Below, one piece after another: positions 39,840-48,006 of a DNA stretch of 64,000 bases; positions within the stretch are counted from its first letter, which is position 1; each line of letters starts with the position of its first letter. Source of the stretch: Actinoplanes oblitus (lineage in GTDB: Bacteria > Actinomycetota > Actinomycetes > Mycobacteriales > Micromonosporaceae); contig NZ_CP126980.1 in assembly GCF_030252345.1 (NCBI RefSeq), positions 2,185,501-2,249,500 of the forward strand, in the 5' to 3' direction. The notes beneath the pieces are model-generated. The model was not told where the DNA came from and made no database searches. It worked only from the letters and a program-made list of their open reading frames with translations. Made by a program: the position numbers and the translations under genes.

Positions 39840-40934
39840 ATGTTCAATAACGTAGGTTTCGTGCGACCGAAGGCCGTTGCCACCACCTTCGCCGCCGCCG
39901 CTCTGCTGCTGGGCGCCGGCGCCTGCGCCAAGAGCGAGGACTCCGGCTCCACCGGCGGCGGCGCCGGCGCGGGTCCCGCCGCCACCCAGGTCGTGCAGTC
40001 CGCGGCGCCCGGCTCCGCCACCTGCACCGCCGATCAGTACGGCGCTTCCAAGATCGACCTGAAGACGGCAAGCGTCGGCTTCTCCCAGTCGGAGAAGGAA
40101 GCGAACCCGTTCCGGATCGCGGAGACGCAGTCCATCAAGGACGAGGCCGCCAAGCAGGGCATCACCAACCTGAAGACGGCGAACGCGGACTCCAAGTTCG
40201 ACAAGCAGATCGCCGACGTCGAGCAGATGATCGACGGCGGCGTCCAGTTGCTGATCATCGCGCCGCTCAACTCGGACGGCTGGGACTCGGTGTTCGCCAA
40301 GGCGTCCGCCAAGCACATCCCGATCGTCACCATCGACCGGAAGATCAACGCCACCGCCTGCAAGGACTACCTGACCTTCATCGGGTCGGACTTCGCCGAG
40401 CAGGGCAAGCGGGCCGCCGACGCGATGGCCAAGGCGCTGGGTGGCAAGGGCGAGGTGGCGATCCTGCTGGGCGCGCCCGGTAACAACGTCACCACACTGC
40501 GGACCAGCGGTTTCAAGAACGAGATCGCCAAGGTCGCACCGGCCATCAAGGTCACGTTCGAGCAGACCGGCAAGTTCTCCCGCGAGGAGGGCCAGAAGGT
40601 CGCCGAGCAGCTGCTCCAGTCCAACCCCAAGATCAACGGCATCTACGGGGAGAACGACGAGATGGCCCTGGGCGCGATCACCGCGCTGAAGGGCGCCGGC
40701 AAGAAGCCCGGCGACGTGAAGATCGTGTCGATCGACGGCACCAAGGGCGCGGTCCAGGGCATCGTGGACGGCTGGATCTCCGCGGTCATCGAGTCGAACC
40801 CGCGGTTCGGCCCGCTGGCCTTCCAGACCGCCGGTGACTTCTTCGGCGGCAAGCCGGTCGGCCAGGACATCATCATCCAGGACCGGGCCTACGACGAGGG
40901 CAACGCCAAGACCGACCTCGGCAGCGCGTACTGA
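39840..40934 (+). CDS. sugar ABC transporter substrate-binding lipoprotein (YtfQ-like)
   Basis: A 364-residue periplasmic-binding-protein type 1. Signal and lipobox LGAGAC (Cys ~29), a Ser/Gly-rich linker (SGSTGGGAGAGP), then the two-lobed fold: VGFSQSEKEANPFRIAETQSIKDEA (~79-103), DKQIADVEQMIDGGVQLLIIAPLNSDGW (~121-148), PIVTIDRKINA and FIGSDFAEQGKRAADAMA. It is closest in pattern to YtfQ, the galactofuranose binder. Likely ligand: an aldopentose or furanose sugar, not proven. First gene of a four-gene importer operon; separated from the ATPase gene by a strong hairpin that may keep binding-protein output high. Confidence 0.92.
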   Translation: MFNNVGFVRPKAVATTFAAAALLLGAGACAKSEDSGSTGGGAGAGPAATQVVQSAAPGSATCTADQYGASKIDLKTASVGFSQSEKEANPFRIAETQSIKDEAAKQGITNLKTANADSKFDKQIADVEQMIDGGVQLLIIAPLNSDGWDSVFAKASAKHIPIVTIDRKINATACKDYLTFIGSDFAEQGKRAADAMAKALGGKGEVAILLGAPGNNVTTLRTSGFKNEIAKVAPAIKVTFEQTGKFSREEGQKVAEQLLQSNPKINGIYGENDEMALGAITALKGAGKKPGDVKIVSIDGTKGAVQGIVDGWISAVIESNPRFGPLAFQTAGDFFGGKPVGQDIIIQDRAYDEGNAKTDLGSAY

Positions 40935-40942
40935 GGGACACC

Positions 40943-40973
40943 CCGGCGCCCGGCCCGCGAGGCCGGGCGCCGG
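40943..40973 (+). terminator. strong hairpin between binding-protein and ATPase genes (attenuator/stabiliser)
   Basis: CCGGCGCCCGGCC (40943-40955) and GGCCGGGCGCCGG (40961-40973) form a perfect 13-bp stem with loop CGCGA, starting 8 bases after the binding-protein stop. Such structures between the first and second genes of importer operons often cause partial termination or protect the upstream mRNA, so more binding protein than permease is made. No T-tract is visible. Confidence 0.65.
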
Positions 40974-40996
40974 CCGGCACGGAGGAGGAGCGGCGC

Positions 40997-42505
40997 ATGG
41001 CGCTGCTGGAAGTGGCAGGTGTTTCCAAGATCTTCCCGGGTGTGCGCGCGCTGGACGGGGTGTCCTTCACCCTGAACCCGGGCGAGGTGCACGCGCTCGT
41101 GGGGGAGAACGGCGCCGGCAAGTCGACGTTGATCAAAGTGCTCACCGGCGTGTACCAGCCGGACGGCGGTGAGCTGCGCTACCAGGGGCAGCCGGTCCGG
41201 TTCGGCACCCCGCTGGACGCCCAGCGCGCCGGGATCTCGACCATCTACCAGGAGGTCAACCTGGTCCCGCTGATGAGCGTGGCGCACAACCTGTTCCTCG
41301 GCCGCGAGCCGCGCAACCGCTTCGGGATGCTCGACGAGGCCCGGATGGTGCGCGAGTCCACCGAGGTCCTGGCCGGGTACGGCGTGCGTACCGACGTGCG
41401 CCGCCGGCTCGGCACGCTCCCGCTGGGCGCGCAGCAGATGGTGGCGCTGGCCCGGGCCGTCATGATCGACGCCAAGGTGGTGGTGATGGACGAGCCCACC
41501 TCGTCGCTGGAACCACGCGAGGTGGAGACGCTCTTCGGGGTGATCCGGGACCTGCACGCCCGGGGGATCGGCATCATCTACGTCTCGCACCGGCTCGACG
41601 AGCTCTACCGGATCTGTGACGCGGTCACGATCCTGCGCGACGGCAAGCTGGTGCACACCGGCGCGATGGCCGGCCTGGAACGCCGCAAGCTGGTCTCGCT
41701 GATGATCGGCCGCGAGTTCGGCGAGGACTTCACCAGCTTCAGCGAGGTTCCGCAGCGGGCCGGGGCCGGCGGGCCGGTGCTCAAGGTGACCGGCCTGACC
41801 AGCCGGCCGCGGCTCGACGACATCAGCTTCGAGGTGCGGCCCGGCGAGGTGGTCGGGCTCGGCGGCCTGCTCGGCGCCGGCCGCAGCGAAACCGTCAAGG
41901 CGATTGGCGGCGCCTACCCGGTGGACGCCGGCGAGATCGAGGTGGACGGCGTCAAGCTGGGCAAACCCAGTACGGTACGCGCGGTCCGGGCCGGCGTGGC
42001 GACCCAGCCGGAGGACCGCAAGGCCGAGGGCATCGTCCCCGGGCTGTCCATCCGGGACAACATCGCGCTGGCCATCCTCCCGCGGATGACCCGGTTCGGC
42101 CTCATCAGCGACCGGAAGATCGACGAGGTGGTGGCCACCTACATGAGCCGGTTGCGGATCAAGGCGTCCAGCCCGCACCAGGTGGTCGGTGACCTGTCCG
42201 GCGGCAACCAGCAGAAGGTGCTGCTGGCCCGGCTGCTCGCCACCGGCCCCAAGGTGCTGCTGCTGGACGAGCCGACCCGGGGCATCGACGTCGGCGCCAA
42301 GGCCGAGGTGCAGGCGCTCATCGACGAGCTGGCCGGCGAGGGACTGGGCGTCGTGCTGGTCTCCTCGGACGCCGAGGAACTGGTCGAGGGCGCCCACCGG
42401 GTGGTGGTGCTGCGCGACGGAGCGGTGGTCGGCACCCTCACCGGCGACCGGGTGACCACCGAGGCCCTGATGGCCACTATCGCGGAGGCCGCCGATGACC
42501 ACTGA
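40997..42505 (+). CDS. sugar ABC transporter ATP-binding protein (YtfR-like, two ATPase domains)
   Basis: A 502-residue double ATPase. The N-terminal domain has Walker A GENGAGKST (~36-44), signature region LGAQQMVALARA (~145) and Walker B VVVMDEPTSSL (~163). The second domain has a degenerate Walker A (GLLGAGRSET ~294), signature DLSGGNQQKVLLA (~398) and Walker B VLLLDEPTRGIDVG (~419). This arrangement is normal for ribose/galactofuranose importers. RBS GGAGGAGGAG. Its 3' end overlaps the first permease by 11 bases. Confidence 0.95.
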   Translation: MALLEVAGVSKIFPGVRALDGVSFTLNPGEVHALVGENGAGKSTLIKVLTGVYQPDGGELRYQGQPVRFGTPLDAQRAGISTIYQEVNLVPLMSVAHNLFLGREPRNRFGMLDEARMVRESTEVLAGYGVRTDVRRRLGTLPLGAQQMVALARAVMIDAKVVVMDEPTSSLEPREVETLFGVIRDLHARGIGIIYVSHRLDELYRICDAVTILRDGKLVHTGAMAGLERRKLVSLMIGREFGEDFTSFSEVPQRAGAGGPVLKVTGLTSRPRLDDISFEVRPGEVVGLGGLLGAGRSETVKAIGGAYPVDAGEIEVDGVKLGKPSTVRAVRAGVATQPEDRKAEGIVPGLSIRDNIALAILPRMTRFGLISDRKIDEVVATYMSRLRIKASSPHQVVGDLSGGNQQKVLLARLLATGPKVLLLDEPTRGIDVGAKAEVQALIDELAGEGLGVVLVSSDAEELVEGAHRVVVLRDGAVVGTLTGDRVTTEALMATIAEAADDH

Positions 42506-43451
42506 AGCCCTCGCCCGCCCGCGCCTGTTCACCACTGCCTGGCTGCCGAGATACGGCGTGTACGCGGCCATCCTGCTGCTGATCGCGTACAACATCGCGT
42601 TCACGCCGTACTTTCTGACGCTGAGCAACCTGCGGATCCAGCTGATCCAGGCGGCCCCCGTGGTGATCGTCGCGATGGGCATGGCGCTGGTGATCGGTAC
42701 CGAGGGCATCGACCTCTCGGTCGGTTCGGTGATGGCGCTGGCCGCCGCCCTCATCCCGCTCTACCTGGGCTACGGGGTGATCGCCGCGATCCTGGTGTCG
42801 CTGCTGGCCGGTGTGGCGGTCGGACTGGCCAACGGCCTGCTGGTGGCGAAGGTCGGCCTGCAACCGATCGTGGCCACGCTGGCACTGTTCGTCGGCGGCC
42901 GTGGCCTGGCCGTGGTGATCTCCGGCGGCCAGCTCAAGGACGTCCGCAACGAGGACTTCCTCTACCTCGGCTCGGGTGACCTGCTCCAGATCCCGGTGCT
43001 GGTGTGGATCGCCGCGCTGCTGGTGGCGGTGGTCGGGTTCACGGTCCGCCGCACCGTGTTCGGCAGGCGGCTGCTGGCCATCGGTGGCAACCGGCCCGCC
43101 GCCGAGCTGGCCGGCCTGCCGGTCAAGCGGGTGCTGATCGGGGTCTACGTGCTCTGCGCGGTGCTCGCCTCGATCGCCGGCCTGCTCTCGGTCTCCCGCA
43201 TCCAGTCCAGCGACGCCTCGGCGGTCGGCCTGCTGATCGAGCTCTCCGCGATCACCGCGGTGGTGGTCGGCGGCACCCCGCTCACCGGCGGCCGGGTCCG
43301 GGTGCTCGGCACCGTCGCCGGCGCCCTGCTCATGCAACTGGTGGTCGCCACCATGATCAAACACGACCTTCCGCCGTCCACCACCGAGATGGTGCAGGCC
43401 GTGATCATCCTGGTCGCGGTCTACGTGGCCCGGGAGAGGAGGACCCGGTGA
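42495..43451 (+). CDS. sugar ABC transporter permease 1 (YtfT-like)
   Basis: A 318-residue BPD_transp_2 permease. Helices from ~20; family motifs VVIVAMGMALVIGTEGIDLSVGSVMALAAALI (~55-87), GLANGLLVAKVGLQPIVATLA (~111-131) and TAVVVGGTPLTGGRVRVLGTVAGALLMQLV (~255-284). The ATG at 42495 lies inside the ATPase gene with GGAGG upstream, and its stop overlaps the next start (GTGA). Forms the membrane channel with the second permease. Confidence 0.94.
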   Translation: MTTEALARPRLFTTAWLPRYGVYAAILLLIAYNIAFTPYFLTLSNLRIQLIQAAPVVIVAMGMALVIGTEGIDLSVGSVMALAAALIPLYLGYGVIAAILVSLLAGVAVGLANGLLVAKVGLQPIVATLALFVGGRGLAVVISGGQLKDVRNEDFLYLGSGDLLQIPVLVWIAALLVAVVGFTVRRTVFGRRLLAIGGNRPAAELAGLPVKRVLIGVYVLCAVLASIAGLLSVSRIQSSDASAVGLLIELSAITAVVVGGTPLTGGRVRVLGTVAGALLMQLVVATMIKHDLPPSTTEMVQAVIILVAVYVARERRTR

Positions 43452-44431
43452 CCATGTCCGTCACGCTTCCCGCCGGCTCCGGCCGGATGGCCGGGGTGGT
43501 GCGGCGACAGGGCGCGCTGGCCGTGCTGCTCGCCGTGGTGGTGGTCAGCCTGGCCCTGTTCCCCGGCTTCCGCAGCCTGGACAACGCCGGGACGATACTG
43601 GTCGCCGCCGCCCCGCCGATGCTCATCGCGCTCGGCATGACGTTCGTGATCATCACGGGCGGCATCGACCTGTCGGTCGGCTCGCTCTACGTGCTCGGCG
43701 GTGTGGTGGCCGCCTGGGCCTCGCCGTACGGCTTCGTCGCCGCGCTGGCCGCGCCGCTGCTGTTGTGCGGGGCGATAGGCGTACTCAACGGGGTGTTGAT
43801 CTCGCGAACCGGGATGGCGCCCTTCATCGTGACCCTGGCCGCGCTCCTCGGCGCCCGCGGGCTGATGCGCAGCATCAGCGACGAGGGCTCGACCACCTAC
43901 CTGGTGGAGAACGACGCCTTCCACCGGCTCGGCACCGGCTCGCTGCTCGGCGTCGGCATCCAGGTCTGGCTGACCGCCGTCCTGGTGGCCCTCGGTGTGG
44001 TGCTGCTGAACCGCACCCGGTTCGGTCACGCGGTGCAGGCGATCGGCGGCAGCGAGGACGCCGCGGCCCTGATGGGCCTGCCGGTCCGCCGGATCAAGGT
44101 CGGGGTCTACCTGCTCTCCGGCCTGCTCGCCGGGCTGGCCGGCGCGATCAACGCGGCCAAGCTCGGCTCCGGCGTCACCGTGCTCGGCGGCGGCATGGAA
44201 CTCGACGCCATCGCCGCCGTGGTCATCGGCGGCACCCTGCTCACCGGCGGCTCCGGTTCCATCGCCGGCACTGTCGCCGGTGTGTTGCTGCTCGGTGTCC
44301 TCCAGAACCTGATCAACCAGAACGGCGACGTGAACAGCAACTGGCAACAGGTGATCAGCGGCGCCTTCCTCGCCGCGGTGGTGGTGGCGCAGACCTATCT
44401 GGCCCGGGCCCGGCGCACCCGATCCCCCTGA
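43448..44431 (+). CDS. sugar ABC transporter permease 2 (YjfF-like)
   Basis: A 327-residue permease paralogous to the one before it. Motifs: PPMLIALGMTFVIITGGIDLSVGSLYVLGGVVAAW (~55-90), GVLNGVLISRTGMAPFIVTLAALLGARGLM (~110-139), ELDAIAAVVIGGTLLTGGSGSIAGTVAGVLLLGVL (~260-295). The GTG at 43448 overlaps the previous stop; an ATG two codons later (43454) is an equally good start. Two distinct permeases plus YtfQ/YtfR homologues define the YtfQRT-YjfF arrangement. A small AGGCGCC/GGCGCCT hairpin follows the stop. Confidence 0.93.
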   Translation: MTMSVTLPAGSGRMAGVVRRQGALAVLLAVVVVSLALFPGFRSLDNAGTILVAAAPPMLIALGMTFVIITGGIDLSVGSLYVLGGVVAAWASPYGFVAALAAPLLLCGAIGVLNGVLISRTGMAPFIVTLAALLGARGLMRSISDEGSTTYLVENDAFHRLGTGSLLGVGIQVWLTAVLVALGVVLLNRTRFGHAVQAIGGSEDAAALMGLPVRRIKVGVYLLSGLLAGLAGAINAAKLGSGVTVLGGGMELDAIAAVVIGGTLLTGGSGSIAGTVAGVLLLGVLQNLINQNGDVNSNWQQVISGAFLAAVVVAQTYLARARRTRSP

Positions 44432-44447
44432 GGCGCCGGCGGCGCCT
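44431..44447 (+). terminator. short hairpin at the end of the sugar importer operon
   Basis: AGGCGCC (44431-44437), loop GGC, GGCGCCT (44441-44447) right at the permease stop codon. Compact and GC-only; a likely end of the operon but without T-tract. Confidence 0.45.
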
Positions 44448-44543
44448 GGACCTGATCCCGGCGGCGAGCGGCCGGTGGTCGCCCGCCGCCGGGTGTGGCG
44501 GTCGACACAGCGGCGCGGAGGAGCGGCGGCGGTTGATGTTATC

Positions 44544-44563
44544 TTATTTCGCATGCGAAATAA
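44544..44563 (+). promoter_or_regulatory. perfect 20-bp palindromic operator over the hydrolase start codon
   Basis: TTATTTCGCATGCGAAATAA reads identically on both strands, in an AT-rich patch within very GC-rich DNA. The ATG of the hydrolase (44553) is at its exact centre. The size and symmetry are typical of MarR-family operators, and a MarR gene lies one gene downstream, so autoregulation of the hydrolase-MarR pair by steric block is likely. The transcript may be nearly leaderless, since TTATCTTATTT just upstream could serve as a -10. Confidence 0.75.
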
Positions 44564-45425
44564 CGAGACGGTGCGGATCCCGGTCGCGACCGGGGGTGCC
44601 ATCGTGGCCACGGTGTTCGAGCCGTCCGTCGCGGACGCCGTCCTCGTGCTGCATCCGGCGACCGCCACCCCGCAGGGTTTCTACGCCTCGTTCGCCGGCT
44701 ATCTCGCGGACAACGGGATCGCCACGGTCACCTACGACTACCGCGGCACCGGTCTGTCCGGCCACCCCCGCGACCACCGCGACCTGGGCATGCGTGACTG
44801 GATCGGGGTGGACGCGCCGGCCGTCGCGGCCTGGGCCGGGCAGCGCTTCCCCGGCCTGCCCCGGCTCGCCCTCGGGCACAGCCTCGGTGGGCACGTGATC
44901 GCGCTGGGCGCGGCCGGCACCGACCTGGCCGCCTCGGTGATCGTCGCCTCGCACATCGCCGCGATCCACACCATCCCGAGCCGGATGGAACGGTTCCGGG
45001 TGCGCCTGCTGCTGCACCTGCTGGGCCCGCTCGCCGGCCGGTTCTACGGTTACGTCCCGGCCCGCCGGCTCGGCCTCGGGGAGAACCTGCCGTCCGCCGC
45101 GATGGCCGAGTGGGGCGGCTGGGCGCGGATGGACAACTACTTCTTCGACGATCCGTCGATGCGCGCCCGGGAGCGGGCCGCGAGCCTCACCGGGCCGGTC
45201 CTGGCCGTCGGCACCTCTGACGACCCGTGGTCCACACCCCGCCAGATGGACGCGCTCACCACCCACCTGACCAGCGCCGACGTGGAGCGGCGGACCTACA
45301 CGCCGGCCGCCGCCGGGGTGCCGATGATCGGGCATCACGGGCTGCTGCGCCGCTCGATGCGGGAGGCGGTCTGGCCGGAACTGCTGGCCTGGTTGCACAC
45401 GCACGCGGCGAAGGCGACAAGATGA
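44553..45425 (+). CDS. alpha/beta hydrolase
   Basis: A 290-residue serine hydrolase. Oxyanion region VLVLHPATATPQGFYASFAGYL (~30-51), TYDYRGTGLSG (~60-70), nucleophile elbow ALGHSLGGHV (Ser ~110), acid DDPWSTPRQ (~228) and His in PMIGHHGLLR (~266). It has no signal peptide. The ATG at 44553 is chosen because it follows the AT-rich promoter and sits within the palindrome; upstream in-frame codons are less likely. Substrate unknown; MarR pairing suggests detoxification or catabolism of a small hydrophobic ester or ketone. Confidence 0.87.
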   Translation: MRNNETVRIPVATGGAIVATVFEPSVADAVLVLHPATATPQGFYASFAGYLADNGIATVTYDYRGTGLSGHPRDHRDLGMRDWIGVDAPAVAAWAGQRFPGLPRLALGHSLGGHVIALGAAGTDLAASVIVASHIAAIHTIPSRMERFRVRLLLHLLGPLAGRFYGYVPARRLGLGENLPSAAMAEWGGWARMDNYFFDDPSMRARERAASLTGPVLAVGTSDDPWSTPRQMDALTTHLTSADVERRTYTPAAAGVPMIGHHGLLRRSMREAVWPELLAWLHTHAAKATR

Positions 45426-45429
45426 CCGC

Positions 45430-45855
45430 GTGCGCCTGCCTCGCCTGATCTTCCTGCTCTTCAACGCCGACCGCGCGGTCCGGCGCTGGATCGACGCCCG
45501 CTCCGGGGACACCGGCATCGGCGCGTCCGGCGCCGGCGTGCTCTTCTACCTCGCCGGCCACGAGAACGCCCTGATCGGGGACGTCACCGCGGCCCTCGGA
45601 GCGTCACCGTCCGGAATGAGCGGCCTGGTGAACCGCCTGGAGCGGGGCGGCTGCGTGACCCGCTCACCGGACCCGGCCGACGCCCGCGCCGTGCGGCTCG
45701 CCCTGACCCCGCGCGGGCACCAGGCGGTGAGCCGGGCCCGGGAGCTTGTCGACGACCTGAACGAGCAGCTGACAGACGGTTTCGACGAGGCCGAGGTGGC
45801 GGTGGTCCAGCGCTGGCTGGAGCACGTGACGCGGGTCTCGCTGCACCGCGGGTGA
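45430..45855 (+). CDS. MarR family transcriptional regulator
   Basis: A 141-residue winged-helix regulator. After an N-terminal helix (LPRLIFLLFNADRAVRRWIDARSG) comes the DNA-binding region ALIGDVTAALGASPSGMSGLVNRLERGGCVTRSPDPADARAVRLALTPRG (~50-100; the DxR wing is DARAVRL). The C-terminal helix completes the dimer interface. Starts (GTG 45430) four bases after the hydrolase stop. Probable repressor of its own operon through the palindrome at 44544. Confidence 0.88.
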   Translation: MRLPRLIFLLFNADRAVRRWIDARSGDTGIGASGAGVLFYLAGHENALIGDVTAALGASPSGMSGLVNRLERGGCVTRSPDPADARAVRLALTPRGHQAVSRARELVDDLNEQLTDGFDEAEVAVVQRWLEHVTRVSLHRG

Positions 45856-45903
45856 CTTCCCGGTGATTCGCTAAACCCCGGCCGGGGCTCGCCGAAGGAA
45901 CAC

Positions 45904-45932
45904 GGCGTGGGCGCCCACCGGGTGCCCGCGCC
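45904..45932 (+). terminator. hairpin downstream of the MarR gene
   Basis: GGCGTGGGCGC (45904-45914) pairs with GTGCCCGCGCC (45922-45932) over 11 bp with two G-U wobbles, followed by GCTGTCTT. It separates the hydrolase-MarR unit from the decarboxylase gene and may be a terminator or part of the latter's leader. Confidence 0.5.
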
Positions 45933-45962
45933 GCTGTCTTACGAGCCCGTCTGAGGAGACCC

Positions 45963-46490
45963 ATGGCTGACTCCGTCGTCTACGACCAGATCCCCGTCGT
46001 TCGCGCCATCGGGCGGGGCACCACGTCGCTCGCCGCGTTCCACGACGCACTGGTGACCATGGAGTGCGGTTTCTACAACCTGGTCCGGCTCTCCAGCGTC
46101 ATCCCGCCCGGCACCACCGTCGACGCCAGCGGCAAGGCGCCGGTCCCGGTCGGCGCCTGGGGCGACAAGCTGTACTGCGTCTACGCCGAGCAGCACGCCA
46201 CCCAGGTCGGCGAGGAGGCGTGGGCCGGCATCGGCTGGGTGCAGCGGCGCGACGGCAAGGGCGGCCTCTTCGTCGAGCACGAGGGCACCAGCGAGTCGTT
46301 CGTCCGCGAGGCCATCAAGGCCAGCCTCGGTGACCTGGTCAAGGGGCACGAGGACGAGTTCGACGGGCCGGACTTCGTGGTGCACGGCGTGGTCTGCGAC
46401 GGGGAGCCGGTGTGCGCGCTGGTGCTGGCGCCGTACGAGACCGCCTCGTGGCGCGGCATCCGTGCCACCGACCCGCCCGGCATGAACTGA
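45963..46490 (+). CDS. pyruvoyl-dependent arginine decarboxylase
   Basis: A 175-residue proenzyme that decarboxylates arginine to agmatine using a self-generated pyruvoyl group. The family core is clear: GRGTTSLAAFHDAL (~18), FYNLVRLSSVIPPGT (~37-51) with the autocleavage pair Ser44-Ser45, and the later GWVQRRDGKGGLFVEHEGTS and HGVVCDGEPVCALVLAPYETA. Cleavage before Ser45 (family rule) would give small beta and larger alpha chains. Starts behind GAGGAG. Single gene with its own terminator. Links to arginine deiminase at 17818 as another arginine-consuming, acid-relieving activity. Confidence 0.9.
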   Translation: MADSVVYDQIPVVRAIGRGTTSLAAFHDALVTMECGFYNLVRLSSVIPPGTTVDASGKAPVPVGAWGDKLYCVYAEQHATQVGEEAWAGIGWVQRRDGKGGLFVEHEGTSESFVREAIKASLGDLVKGHEDEFDGPDFVVHGVVCDGEPVCALVLAPYETASWRGIRATDPPGMN

Positions 46491-46548
46491 CCCCGGTCCT
46501 CCGCCGCGGCTCCTCCTGCCTCGGCTGGTCCTAGTTCTCCCGTTCCAC

Positions 46549-46578
46549 GGAAGGCCCCGCTCCCCGGCGGGGCCTTCC
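46549..46578 (+). terminator. strong rho-independent-type hairpin after the decarboxylase gene
   Basis: GGAAGGCCCCGC (46549-46560) and GCGGGGCCTTCC (46567-46578) form a perfect 12-bp stem with loop TCCCCG, followed by GGCTTTCCC. This is the clearest terminator of the window; it ends the arginine decarboxylase transcript. Confidence 0.85.
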
Positions 46579-46656
46579 GGCTTTCCCGTCCGGGGTCGCT
46601 TCCCGCCCGCTCGCGGGGGCTCGGCGGTCGCGCCTCGCCGAGGGCTGGGCATACTC

Positions 46657-46956
46657 GTGATGGTGAGTGAGCGGACGCCTCGACTTGAGATCGAATACTG
46701 CACGCAGTGCCGCTGGCTGCTGCGGGCCGCGTGGCTGGCGCAGGAGTTGTTGACCACGTTCCCGCGGGATCTGGGTGAGGTGGCGCTGGTTCCGGGGATC
46801 GGCGGGGTGTTCGAGGTGCGGCTGGACGGCGAGGTCCTGTGGAACCGGAAGCCTGACGGGTTCCCGGACCTGCCTCAGCTCAAGCGGATGGTGCGTGATC
46901 GCGTCGCGCCCGGCCGCGACCTGGGTCACTCCGACCGCTCAGCCTCCTCCGAGTAA
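46657..46956 (+). CDS. SelT/SelW/SelH family thioredoxin-like protein (Cys form)
   Basis: A 99-residue Rdx-type protein. The family core is EIEYCTQCRWLLRAAWLAQELLTTFP, with a CxxC redox motif (Cys ~15 and ~18) in place of the selenocysteine of eukaryotic homologues, then VALVPGIGGVFEVRLDGEVLWNRKPDGFPDLPQLKRMVRD. Three possible starts are adjacent (GTG 46657, ATG 46660, GTG 46663). It is probably a small thiol-redox protein. No partner gene is close on its strand. Confidence 0.9.
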   Translation: MMVSERTPRLEIEYCTQCRWLLRAAWLAQELLTTFPRDLGEVALVPGIGGVFEVRLDGEVLWNRKPDGFPDLPQLKRMVRDRVAPGRDLGHSDRSASSE

Positions 46957-47038
46957 GAGTTAACCGAGCTAATAACCCTTACGGCGACCGATCGCCCCTG
47001 GTGGGCGTGGGCGGCTCGGGCCGTGACGGGTGACCGGG

Positions 47039-47968
47039 TCAGAGGTCGGGACTGTCCGGCGGGGCCATGATGCGCAGGGCGTTCGGGTCGACGGCGATCC
47101 GCATCGGGGTGCTGCCGCACGGTTCGCCGTCGACCTCGACCGCGGCCGGGCGGTCGGTCTCCAGCCAGAGCTCGCGGACTGCCAGGAACGGGCATTCGCG
47201 CAGGGTGCGGCGGTGGCCGGTGGCGGCGTTGCGGGCCGTCTCGCGCAGCAGCTCGCGGCGGGACGGGCCGCCGACCGGGTACGCCACCAGCAACCGATCG
47301 TCGGCATGCGCGTCAGCGGTGATCGGGCGCCCGGCGTGGAAGCCGCCGTTCGCCACGTACACCTGGTGGGTGTCGAACCGCAGCTCCCGGCCCTCGGCGC
47401 GGATCGTGGCGCGCAGCGGCCGGTGCCGGGCCAGCAGGCCGAGCGCGGTGATCGGGTAGGCGACCCGCCCGGCCAGCCGTTTCAGCGGCGCCGGCACGCT
47501 GGTCATCACCTCGGCGGAGAGGCCGATCCCGACGTGGTTGGTGAACGGCCGGTCCCCGGCGAGCCCCAGGTCCACGTCGATCACCTTGCCGTCGACGAGG
47601 GTGGCGATGGCGGCGTCCAGGCCGGTCGCGATCCGCACGGTCCGGGCGAAGTTGTTGGTGGTGCCCAGCGGCAGCAGCCCGAGTGCCACGTCGCGGTGCG
47701 CGAGCAGCCGCCCGGCGGTGCTGATCGTCCCGTCGCCACCGCCGGCGATCAGCAGGTCGGGGCCTTTGGCGAGAGCGTCCTCGAGCAGCGCCTCCAGGTC
47801 GTCGGACTCCTCCATGGCATACGTGCCGAGCAGCTCGAACCCGGCCGCGAGCAGCCGGCGCCGCGCGTCCTCGTAGAGCTGCCGCCCACGCCGCGACCGC
47901 GTGTTGACGACCAGGGCCGCCCGGCGCTCCCGGCGGATGTCCTCGGTGAGTCGCTGCTTGCTCCGCAC
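47039..47968 (-). CDS. diacylglycerol/lipid kinase family protein 2 (YegS/DgkB-like)
   Basis: A 309-residue soluble lipid kinase. Motifs: ALVVNTRSRRGRQLYEDARR (~18), LLIAGGGDGTISTAGRLL (~71; nucleotide-binding GGDGT), LGLLPLGTTNNFARTV (~94) and FTNHVGIGLSAEV (~142). The C-terminal beta domain ends with DGEPCGSTPMRIAVDPNALRI. It lacks the N-terminal helices of the kinase at 25081. The GTG start (47968) lies 39 bases from the 22-bp repeat array. Same strand as the LCP gene further right but separated by the array. Confidence 0.9.
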   Translation of the reverse strand: MRSKQRLTEDIRRERRAALVVNTRSRRGRQLYEDARRRLLAAGFELLGTYAMEESDDLEALLEDALAKGPDLLIAGGGDGTISTAGRLLAHRDVALGLLPLGTTNNFARTVRIATGLDAAIATLVDGKVIDVDLGLAGDRPFTNHVGIGLSAEVMTSVPAPLKRLAGRVAYPITALGLLARHRPLRATIRAEGRELRFDTHQVYVANGGFHAGRPITADAHADDRLLVAYPVGGPSRRELLRETARNAATGHRRTLRECPFLAVRELWLETDRPAAVEVDGEPCGSTPMRIAVDPNALRIMAPPDSPDL

Positions 47969-48006
47969 TCGCCGACCCTATCCGCCCCCGGCCGCCGAAC
48001 GAGCCC

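Noticed and set aside
45856..45962. Riboswitch (for example guanidine type) ahead of the arginine decarboxylase
   Set aside because: Only a single hairpin (45904-45932) is visible; conserved motifs of known guanidine riboswitches are not recognisable.
46657..46956. Selenoprotein with UGA-encoded selenocysteine
   Set aside because: The redox motif is CTQC with normal Cys codons and the frame has no in-frame UGA.
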